From Bathynomus jamesi (taxonomy: Eukaryota; Arthropoda; Malacostraca; Isopoda; Cirolanidae): a DNA stretch of 64,000 nt. The notes under the pieces are model-generated. The model was not told the origin of the DNA, did no database searches, and saw only the letters and a program-made list of their open reading frames with translations. Both the position numbers and the translations under genes were made by a program. Positions 10,038 to 22,000 of the stretch are shown here, one piece after another (the first letter of the stretch is position 1; each line of letters opens with the position of its first letter). Where the stretch lies: assembly GCA_023014485.1 (NCBI GenBank), contig JAJOZX010005539.1, forward strand, positions 247,448-311,447. Reading direction: 5' to 3'.

Positions 10038-13000
10038 GTAAGACAAATACATATTAATAGATACGTAAGTGTAGTAGTAGTAGCAGCACCCAAGAAATTA
10101 GGGAAGTTAGACTAAAGATTTGGCTTTGGTTATACAGAAGTCTTTTCATATATCTTAAGTTTTTTATCTCGGTTTAGGCTGGGCTACGAGAAACATGTCT
10201 GGTCTAGGACCCAGAGGGAAAACCCAGAAGTAGACTACCGTGGGTTTTAAACTGATGAACCAGAGTTGGAAACTTTGCATAAACCACAGTCGATCTCTCA
10301 CTGCATAGCATTGGAAAGGTTTATGTAGATTTATAGGGAAGTTATTGAGCCAGCCCTCATTATCCGGATGAAGGGCCTATTATGTAGTTTAGACAATGGG
10401 GATTTTATAAGTAACCTCAGCCAGAATGAATTCTTTCATCTCACTCGAGACTCTTCACCACCTTTAATATTTTTCTCAGTTAATATTCGTCTCTAAACCT
10501 GCTCACATGAGGTTGAAACAGTACAATATATTGAATTGCCATTCAAATATTTGACTAAGAAAATATGGTAAATATTTACTATTACACTGGTCTCTGGTAG
10601 AAAGTTTTAAAAGCTAGTTTTCAATATGTTGAATTAAAAAATGATACTCATTTCTCTCATTAATGATTTGTTAGAGTTATTGAAGCCCTAGATGAAGATA
10701 AAGGATTGGATGTTTTTATCAATTACAACATTTTTCTCTCATCCTTAACTTGCCCAAAATGTGACAGAGTGCCTAATACAAAAAGATCAGAAGATATTTA
10801 GGTGAAATAACCAATATTAACCTGTTAGGTTAATTGAATACCTGGTTAGGTTAATTGAATACCTGGTTAGGTTAATTGAATACCTGGTTAGGTTAATTGA
10901 ATACCTGGTTAGGTTAATTGAATACCTGGTTAGGTTAATTGAATACCTGGTTAGGTTAATTGAATACCTGGTTAGGTTAATTGAATACCTGGTTAGGTTA
11001 ATTGAATACCTGGTTAGGTTAATTGAATACCTGGTTAGGTTAATTGAATACCTGGTTAGGTTAATTGAATACCTGGTTAGGTTAATTGAATACCTGGTTA
11101 GGTTAATTGAATACCTGGTTAGGTTAATTGAATACCTGGTTAGGTTAATTGAATACCTGGTTAGGTTAATTGAATACCTGGTTAGGTTAATTGAATACCT
11201 GGTTAGGTTAATTGAATACCTGGTTAGGTTAATTGAATACCTGGTTAGGTTAATTGAATACCTGGTTAGGTTAATTGAATACCTGGTTAGGTTAATTGAA
11301 TACCTGGTTAGGTTAATTGAATACCTGGTTAGGTTAATTGAATACCTGGTTAGGTTAATTGAATACCTGGTTAGGTTAATTGAATACCTGGTTAGGTTAA
11401 TTGAATACCTGGTTAGGTTAATTGAATACCTGGTTAGGTTAATTGAATACCTGGTTAGGTTAATTGAATACCTGGTTAGGTTAATTGAATACCTGGTTAG
11501 GTTAATTGAATACCTGGTTAGGTTAATTGAATACCTGGTTAGGTTAATTGAATACCTGGTTAGGTTAATTGAATACCTGGTTAGGTTAATTGAATACCTG
11601 GTTAGGTTAATTGAATACCTGGTTAGGTTAATTGAATACCTGGTTAGGTTAGTTTAAATGAAAATGATGAGAGCCCAGTTAATTTAATTTAATTTAACAT
11701 AGGTACTGCCAAGTTTGGGTGAAGATTCAGTAGAACACATCCACCTAGTGATGAAAATAGGTTTTTCTAGTGTATTTCATGCTGTTTCAATTGAATCTTG
11801 CCTTCATTTTTAGTGCAAATGCACCATTATAGAGAGCCCCCTCCCCCCACCTTGGGCTTTGAAGAAGAGGGGAATTGTGGACTAAGAAAAGGCCATAATC
11901 AATTGAAACAGCATGAAATACACCAGAAAAACCTATTTTCATCAGTAATATTCATGGCAAAAATAACATAACCAATCGTCAAGAGCATACAGTTGAAACT
12001 AATGAAAATAACACTACTTGACCTAACTGGGCATGGGTACCCCATAGTAAATTCCAGACCTGGAAAGGTAAGTAGTTGGAAATATTAGTGCACTTACGGT
12101 ACATTAATTATGGGAGGCTTCACAGTAGGTATTAATTACCATGAAGCCTCCCATAATTAATGTAAGTGCACTGATAATATTTCCAACTACTTAACCTTTC
12201 CAGGTCCTGAATTCACTATGGGGTACCCACACAGTTAGGTTAATTGAATGCCTGGTTAGGTCAACTGTAAGAGAGGTCTTGAGCATGCCATGAGCTTGAA
12301 ATATAGCAACAGCAGTGCTATTGTCCCTCAAAACTTGTTTAATAACATCCCACTCAGGCTTAGAGCACTCACCACGCACAGCCATTCTAAAGTAACTGTT
12401 GAATTCAAATTTCAGCGCTGGACATGTGCTGGGGTGTCACATGACAATGGGGCAGCTGCTGATTGGCTAATGATGATTGTCGAGTGGTACGTCCCTAAAA
12501 GGGCCCTCGATTTGTTTTAGACGACTACGGACAATGAATACCAGGGTTGGTCCCCTTGGTTGGAGTCGGAATTATATCCGAAGGATAATAGACACGTCAC
12601 TCTCGGGTTACCAGTGGATGCACTCGGCGCTCGCGCCTAGTCAACAATGTGTGTGGAAGTCACTGACCCCAATTGGTTGTTTAGTTAGTGCGGTGAATGG
12701 AAACGACTAACTCAATTTAACAGTCTTTTTAATAATTCACTTTGAATACAGAATTCTTTTTATATCAAAAATAATATTTAATTAAATTAATTAAATTAAA
12801 TTACTTAGTAAAATTAACTTTAAACAGATTGACTAAAGCTCAATATACAATTTTTATATATATCTGAGGTTAAGTTCCATTACCAAATGGAAGCTAAGTT
12901 GACCGGGAGGGGTAGTGCCACTGCAGGAATATTTACAGACTTAGGTCACAGAGTTTACGTATTATGAAGATTGTCAGAAAGCAAAGAACCTCGTTTCCGA

Positions 13001-16000
13001 CGCTCTCGGGGTTTTTATAACCTCGGGGTAGGCGGAGACGAGGTAAACTAAGGGTCACCCTCTTACGGGCGGAGCCTAACAGCAAGCGCCTATAATAGTT
13101 TTCCATATTCGAATTTAAGCGGAGGCGACGTTAATTTACTGCCTCGATTGGGAGATGGAACTTCGGGAGAGTTCCGGGGGCGAACCAATCATGATCGAAA
13201 TAGGTTTCGCGGAATTTACATTTTTCTTTTGATAGTAAAGCATAATTGTAGGATCGAGAGGCGCCAGGGGGGCGGCCTGGAAGGAGGGTCGAACCTATAC
13301 AAAAGGGAACTGATTTGGAAGGAATTTACAGGGCGCAAATGAATTTCATAATCGAGAGAATCACTTTTGCGTGATTCTTTGGAAAAGAGAAATAGGGGTT
13401 AGGAAGAGCTGAAATTTGGTATGCGAGTAGGTCGAGCTAGGGGAAATCTGGTGGGCTATAGGTTGACACAATTATGCTTTATCTATGGGAATAGATCAGG
13501 TTTTTTAGGAAAATTTAATAATAAAAAATATAAAAACTGAGATGTTTATAGACGCTTGCCTTGCATCACGTGATGCTGACAATAATAGAGACGCGGAGGG
13601 ATCGAAGAATTCATGCGATGTGCATATTTTCATATGCACCTCGCATCTAACAATTTAGATTTGGATTACTGGGATTTATACGGATTTATACGGATTAATG
13701 GGATTTATGTGGATTTATACGGATTAATGGATTTATGTGGATTTATACGGATTACATTGGATTTCTCCGCGCATGAAAGAATGCACACTCTGTGATATCA
13801 GAACAAAGGAATTTTGGGTTCAAGGTTTAGAATACAATTCGTCGGAGACGAACTCTTTTGTACCGTAAGGATTTACACTACGGGACACTACCTCCCCTTC
13901 TGCAAAAGTAACAATTAAACAAAAAAAATAATACGGTCAACAGTTTTAAGCAGAAACAAAAATTAATATTTACAAGCTAGCTAACTAATTAAAATTTTGA
14001 TTTCTCGGTGTAGTGACAGCTAACGGGGGGCCGAAGATTGGGGCAGACCGTCCGGGGCTTCTTCCGAAGGTGAGGGCTCCGAAGTAGGGGCATTCCACTT
14101 CAGTCGTCGACACGGGCGGCAAGCAAGGAAGATGAATATAATTATTAGTATTAGTAAGACAGCGACGGCGTTGACGTAGGTGAGGGGCTGAATGTGGGAT
14201 AAGACATGAGACCGTTCTTGGAGGGTTTCGGTGATACGATCCAATTGCTGATCCCAAGGGGGATAGTTAAAGGAAGGTTGAAGAGTTACAGAGGCAAGAG
14301 GAAGGTTGAAGAGAGGAATTGGTGGGAGGTGAGCCATAGGGTGTACAAGACGAGGCGTGTTGTTAAGGGAGCGTACTCTGGGGTTTGTGGAGATAAAGCT
14401 AGAGGTAATAATAGAACAACCGGAGGGGATTCTACTAACTGGATCCAATTGTATCATACTACGGTTGTTCGGGCAATCCAGGGTTGCTTCACGTTTTTGG
14501 GGGATGGACAGGAGGAGATCGGAACTTATTTGGAATTTGGTTGACAAAGGTGTTCTACAGTGAGTAATGTCGCGGGTGGTACACCGGGTGTACTGTTGGT
14601 AGGTTTTGGAAAGGAAAAAGTATGGGTGTTCTGTGTGTAAGATGAAACGGGTTACGTTTTCCCTCATAGAGTAAACTGTGGGAAAGGGGTGAAAAAGATA
14701 AGCGTTGTATATTTGAGCATCGAAGAAGGGTATAACAATAATGATAGAGAATGGAGACAAAGGTAAGCATAGTGGCCGAAGTTAACATTATTAATAATTT
14801 TGGGTGTGTTAGCGGTTACTTCCGAGAAGTTCTCCAGGACGGGAATTTGGGTCTCACCTTGGGTTTGACCGAAGGTCGGTCCGGGGGACGAAGGGGGTGA
14901 GGTGGATGGGTCGCTGAGGTAGTGGCTAGGGACTCGGGTATTCGCGCAGTTGGAGCAGGCCGAGTCGATGGCAGCTGGGGGGTTTTCGGTGGTAGGGAGG
15001 GGCTTTGTGGAGGTGTCTTGTCTTGTGTAGGTGTCTTAGGGACGGAGTGGAGTGTGGGTACGGGGTCGGAGCTTGGCTCGAGTAAAGGGCTATGTGTGTG
15101 TTCTAGTGACTCGGGTATTCGCGATTGGGAGCGAGTCCACGGGCCTTGCGACGACTCCTGTGGTCGAAATCGATATGTGAGGGTGGTGATGGTGAGTCGG
15201 GGGGCTCCTCACTGGCTGGGGGCCCTCCGGTAGAATTTTAAAGTTTGGAGTTGTCTCCGGGGCTTCTTCCAAAGGTGAGGAAGGAGCAGCAGGGAGTGGC
15301 TCCAGTTCCTTTTCAGGTTCAAGGATAGCTTCCTCAGGCTGTACGGACAGGGTAGTCCGAGGGGGCCTTAGGTAGTTTTCCCACTCGTCCGACTTCTCGG
15401 TTTCGGTAGTGGTAACGCGGGGTTGGGTTGTATCCCCTTGTTGTCGGGACGACTTCGGTTGAGGGGGATTCGGATCCTCATTCGTAACCTTAATTTGGTT
15501 GGCATGAACAACCTTTTTCTTTAAGGTTTGTAAGTGTTGGATGGTGAAGGTGTTATGCCCCAGGTCTTCGAGGACGCGATATGGCCCTACCCATTTTGGA
15601 CAGAGTTTTCGACTGAGGCCCGGAGGCTTCGTACCTGCCAACCAGCAACGGTTTCCAGGTATTACGGTCCGTTGCTTAGGGTACCGCTTGTGTTGGTAGT
15701 GGACCATTCGGTCGGTCTCATGGTTGAGACATCGTCGTGTATCTTCGAAAACCTGAAACGAATGGCGAGCCAGGTCGTCCGCATAGCGTTGAGGCTCCTG
15801 TAGGTCAAATCCCTCTTCGGTGGAGTCGTTTGGGAGGTCGAAAGGAAATCTTGCATCGTAATGATACAATCTAAAATGAGGGGTGTCCCCGATGAGTTGA
15901 CTGTGGTTGTTGTTAACAGTCCACTGCACCATGGAGATGCACTCGTCCCAATTACGTTGGTCCGCGTCCACGAGATGTCGTAGGACGTTAAGGATCTTTT

Positions 16001-19000
16001 CGTTCTGCCTCTCAACCAGACCATTTGCTGCCGGATGGTACGGTGTTATTTGTACCTTTTGGATGTGGAGACGTTTGCATAACTCTACGAACATCGCGGA
16101 GGTAAATTCCCGAGCGTTGTCCGAGAGCAACACGACCGGCGTGTTGTGCCGTTGAATTACTCGTTCGAGTAAACACTTGGCAATTATCTCCGATGTATGG
16201 GCAGGCACAGGTACAATTTCATTATACCTGGTAAAATGGTCGGTGAAAACGACAACGTATTTGTTTCCATTTCGACTTTGGATAAAGGGGCCCATCACGT
16301 CCATTCCTACGCGCTCCCAAGGTCTAACAGGAACGGGGTACGCATGCATATGCGCGGTGGGCGGACGCGCTCCTTTATGCCTGGCACATGCCGAGCATGC
16401 CTTGCAATGTTCTGTTACCTTGGTGCGCGTGAGTGGGAAATGGTAACGCGCTTGGACCAACTTTAGGGTTCGTTCAATTCCGGGATGCCCAGCACAAACG
16501 CTGTCGTGGCAAAGTTTGATTGCCACGTCTTGAAGACTCTCGGGAACTTCTACCACGTATTGCCCAGGAGAAATTTGATAATTCAAAATTTGATCCTGGA
16601 AAGCATACAACTGGTGAAGTTCCGAATTTGGTTGGGCTTTTAATTGCTGCACCAAATTAGAAATATACGAGTCCTTGCGTTGTGCCTCGAAGAGCGTGTC
16701 TCTATCGAAATTGGGAATAGTCTCAATCCGATGAATTCCACGGACCTCTTCGGGTTTATTTATTCGGGATAAACAATCCGGGAGAACGTTGAGTTTTCCG
16801 GGACGGTGAACGTATTCGGGGCTAAAGTCCTGGACGGTAAGAGCCCAGCGACCTAATCGCCCGTCGGGTAGTTTTTTAGAAAATATCGAGGTTAACGGAG
16901 CGTGGTCCGTTTTTACTGTTATTTTATACCCGTAGATAATATTCTTGAACTTCTTCAGGGCCCATACGATGGCTAAAGCTTCTCGTTCAGTCCCTGAATA
17001 GTTACGTTCGGGTTTGGATAGTAACCGACTCGCATAAGCCACAGGTAGTTCGGTACCTTCTACTTCTTGGAGTAGGACGGCACCTAACCCGTAGTTAGAA
17101 GCGTCCGTGGCTACTATAAAAGGTTTACCAAAATCCGGGAACTGCAGTATGGGTTCTTGCAGGAGTTTGTCGCGGAGATCAGTGAAGGCTTCCTGATGCT
17201 CAGAATTCCATTCAAAAGTAGCCTTCTTTTTGAACAAATTGGTCAAAGGAGCGGCTATGTCTGAAAACCTAGGAATGAAATTGCGATAGAATCCTACAAA
17301 CCCGATAAAGGTTCGCACTTCATCAACGTTTCGAGGAACAGGGTAATTTAGGAGAACCTGAAGTTTGGCGGGATCCGGTCGGATTCCGTCAGAGGCAAGA
17401 AGAAATCCTAAATACACAAGCGAGGATCGGAAAAATTGGCACTTAGTCAATTTTAGTTTGAGATTCTCGTTCGAAAGACGTTGGAAGACTTTGGCAAGAC
17501 GTACGAAATGTTCTTCGACTGTATCGCTATAGATCACTATGTCATCTAGATAGACTAAGGCATGAGACCCTAATAATCCGGACAACACAATGTTCATAAG
17601 TCGAGAGAAATTCGCAGGACCGTTTCGGCACCCGAATGGCAAAACATTCCACTCGTAATGGCCCTGGTTGGTAGTGAACGCAGTACATGGCCGTGACTCT
17701 GGAGACAGAGACATCTGCCAGTACCCTGAAGCTAAATCCAGCGAGGTAAAATATTTAGCTTTACCAACATATTGAATGACCTCCTGCATGTTGGGAAGCG
17801 GAAATCGGTCTGGAACGGTCACTTTATTCAGGCGTCGGTAGTCGATGCACGGTCTTAACGTTCCGTCCTTCTTCTTGACCAGGATCAACGGAGAAGACCA
17901 AGGACTAACCGACGGTCGGATAACATCCAAATCTAACATCTCCTTCACGTGTTCCTCAACAACCAACTGCTGGGAGTGCGGAACGCGATATGGCGGAATG
18001 TAGATGGGCTTTGTGTTATCCGCTAGATTAATATGAAAGGGGACGAGGTTTGAACGTCCCAAAGCATCACCCTTGAGTGCGATGATGCTTTCGTGTTCGA
18101 CCAAGAAGTCCAATAATTGGTCAAACAAGTCCGGGTCGCTGCAAAGGAAAGAATTTGCGGGATCGGACTCTAGACATGCTTTGTAATTAGCACGTAATGT
18201 TTGCTGAGGTACGCCTCCAGGAGTACACCTGCGTACGTCGTGAGAAATACGAATAGGCTCAGCTTGGGCCAAATAGGCCTTGCCTATTACCGTATTAGGT
18301 TGTAACGTAATGGATTCGGAACCAACATTAGCGCACAATAGAGGGATAGTTGCCTCTTCGCTAGTGCACAGACTGCGTGCAATTACTAAGCCTGAATGTT
18401 GAACTTGGTTTTCAAGAACATTCTCCACGACTACTGAAGTCGCAGGATCCACGTAAGTACCATCGTTAAAGGTAACAATTACGCGGAAGCAGACCTGTTG
18501 GTTGGGCTCAAGAACGAATTCTTCCTTAACTCTCAACTGAAACTCATCGGTTGGAACAGACTCTGAACTAACTTTCAAGGAACGCCGGACTTGGCGTGCA
18601 ACGGGATTTTCACCCGACTCTAAACCATCACACGGCGACAAAGCCGGAAAAAATGGAATCCCTCCATTACTAGGATTACAACAATCCTGTAGGGTTCCAT
18701 CAAAATCGGGAACATCTTCCGAAAAAACCTTCAACTCTGCTTCAACAGCAGTTGAAAAACGAACCTCTGGGTTCGACTCCGTATTCACTAACGGAATAAG
18801 TTGTCCGTGCACTTGGACAACGTTGGTTTCAAACTTAAGATCCCAACCATTTCCTTTTAGGAAGGGATAACCGAGTAAAATGTCGGTAGGAAAGTGCATA
18901 GAGTCTTGTACGATTACGCAATCGGCATCAAGCCTAACTTGCCGAGTTTCAGTTTAAGTCTAACTTGCCCCATGGAGGGTATGGTTCCTCCATTAACGTT

Positions 19001-22000
19001 CTTCAAAACAACCTTCGACGGGAAAAGTTCCAATTTGGAAACTCCCGGAATTTTATTCAAACTAGACTGTTTAATCAGGTTAGCGTTGCTACCTGTGTCT
19101 AGTAAACCAAACATATCTACACTTCGAACGCGAAGTGGAATAACAGCATCTTCAAACGTATTACTAATTGTGCAAACATATGACGTGGGAACGTCAACAG
19201 AGTTTGCCACAATTCTCTGTGAAGCGGGACGAGACTCATAGGTCTCGGGTTCAATGCAAGGGATTTCTGAAAAGGGGAACTTAAAGGATTCTACTACAGT
19301 GGTATCTGGATTATTCCGTGCAGGGCCCTCGGGGTCCTTAAGTGGAGCAGTAACTCCTGGTTTTTCCCACAACGGAATAGCTACCCCTGGGGAGGGCAAC
19401 CCGGCTCGTCTCTTACTGGAATCCTGGAGCCGGCAGGTCCTCTAAAAAATCATCGGGCAGATTGGTCGTCTCCCGACTTTCCAGTTCTAAGGCTGGTGAT
19501 CTGGTGTATCCCAGCTCGGTCAAACATTCTGTAAAAATATTTCGAACTTCCTGGTTCGATAGATTAGGGTTAGGGTTAGTTATATAAGAGGGGGTTCCCT
19601 CAGGGTATCCCTTCTTCTTTGGCCTCCTGGGAGGTCGAGATCCTTTGGACCACTCATCCCGTCGCTGGGGCGGTGCACCCTTCTCCCGGCATTTGGGACG
19701 ATCTCCCCGCCGGTGACCGGATTCCCTGCAGGAATCGCAATAAGCAGCCGCCCTGCATTGTTTTATACCATGTCCTACTTGACAGCAGTTGTAACACCGT
19801 AGGGGCGAACTTGGGGGAGTCTGTCGCGATGAGTTTGGTCGAGACTGGTTCGACGGCGCGGGCGTTGCAGAAGCAAACTTTTGCTTCTGGGGCCTTCCTG
19901 TTTGTTCGGTAGTAACGGATGGACTGGGAGGTTTTGGTTCGTTCTTCCCTCGGTTGACGAATATTCAGATCAGTTGAGTTTGGACACGACTCCTTCATTT
20001 TGTTCACGACCGTTGCTAACGACGCGGTGAGATCCGCGTGTTTCTGGAATCTAACTTGGTGGTGACTTGGTAGGTTCGCATACATGGCCGAAAAGGACAA
20101 TATCTTCGCCGTTTGCGAGGACATTTTATAATCAAAAGCTCCGTCAAGGGCTAAGATGACACTATTCATAGTGCCTTGAATGCGATTCCTAAACTCCATA
20201 AAATCTTCACCATCCTGCCAACGCAATCGGAACAAATTCGTCATGGCCACAAATGGTTGAGTGTCGCTGACATCTCGGAAATTGTCCAAGAGAATCCGAC
20301 GATACTGGGTCCATGTAGTGGCCGCTTCTAAGTCGGGGTTAGTGTCAACAAACTTCGATGCTGACCCTTCTTCTAGATCTACAAACCGTTGTGCTTCCAA
20401 GATCCTATCCTTGTCCGTGATCACCTTCTCATTCTCGAAATATACTTCCAGTTTGTGGAGCCAGTGGTGAACAAGTGGCTCGGTGGTCTTTCCCGCGACG
20501 GTTCCCTTAAATCTTGGAACGGACGCCGGTAAGTTGAGTAACCTGGAATACGTAATATTCGTGGCAGGCGCGGTCGCGGCAGCAGCAGTGGAAGCAGTGT
20601 TAGTGTCAGCCATGTTGATGTTGGGAATGCGGCGACGTTTGGGAAGGACGGGGGGTAGGTGTAAGTGGTAATAAAAATTCCCGGTCTGAATCGGAATCGG
20701 AATCGGAATGTGGCATACACGTCACGCGCGAAAACAAACAATTGAAGTGTGTTTTGGCTGTGTGGTCCTAGTATATATAGTATCAGCGTGTTTGCGTTGT
20801 TTTGTTTTGTTTTTTTGGGGGGGGGGGATGGTCCAAATTAAGTAAACTACTAATTATTTAATTAAAAAAAATTAGAAGTTTAAAAATTCGGTTAACTTAA
20901 TCAAACGCAAAACAATCGAGGAAACCTCAACAACTGCAGTAACACACTAAAATATCGTATATCAGGAACGACGTGATTAAAAAAAAACAAGTTATGCCAG
21001 TTTTGTTCTATCACTCTCCTTAAATAGGTGTTATCATAGTAATAAAAAAAACGAAATAAGAAAAAAATAAAGGTTGGGATAGCAAAAGGTTACTTGTAAT
21101 CCGATTGTCGAATCGTTGGTCTCCAATGAATGAAGAGTCCCACACAAAGTCCCTTTCCGTATCCTCGATCCTAACGATGGCAACGTGAGTTCCAGCGGTG
21201 GTGGATCCTACCCTCTGCCTGAGTTCGCAAGGAAGTACCCTAGTCGTGCCCCAATCGTAATCACGGATGTGGCCTGCAATTAGGTCACAAGCGTAATTTC
21301 CGTAGCACCAAGTAAAACAATTAAAATGAAAAGAATAACCTAACCCTACCTAACCTATTCAATTACAGAAATAAAAAGTAAAATATTACACTCGGTAATT
21401 CAATAATGAAAACGAATTTAAAATAATTCACTTATTAAAATCGTTAAAGAAAAATAATAATAAATGACTACTTAGTCACAATAATAGCGTATTTCACTAT
21501 TACGTAATTAATTAAAATTACACGTTAATTTACACTAAGTTTGATAATTAAGAAAAATTATTAAGTGGTAAAATCACTTCACGGATCCCACTTACTCAAA
21601 GTGAAAAAACTAAACAAAAAGAAAATTAAAATTTTCTTAACGTTTGTTTGTAGTTAGTATTACTAGTCACCATTCACCGTGAATTATTACGATGGCAAAA
21701 GTAATGTTAATGATTAGTGTATAAACTGTGTACACAATTTAAAGATTATAATTGGGTTAAAGGTAATCAGTGATACTTAATAGTTACGTTCAATTATCAC
21801 TCAAACGTAAAAACGTTCGCGTGAAGTGACCGAGAGAGGAAACTGAGGCGACTTCGTGACGTGGCATCAGCTGGCGTCTCTCTCGATTTGAAGGTCACTC
21901 GCAGATGAGACAAGGGCTAGACGGTGACGTCATGTACAGCCTTGGCGCCTTCCGAGAGGAGTGAGGGAGAACCCGGGGCGAGATGGGCAAGACTTCGTTC

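Noticed and set aside
10828..11650. CRISPR-like array
   Set aside because: There are no spacers; the 21-bp units are directly tandem, in eukaryotic DNA.
15090..18899. Plus-strand frames within 15534-16466 as host genes
   Set aside because: They are antisense shadows of the Gypsy integrase region.
19441..19449. T-TTT-TTA slippery heptamer near the end of Gypsy gag, as used for -1 frameshifting
   Set aside because: The -1 frame after this site closes within about 20 codons, and the protease lies in the +1 frame, so the heptamer cannot explain its expression.
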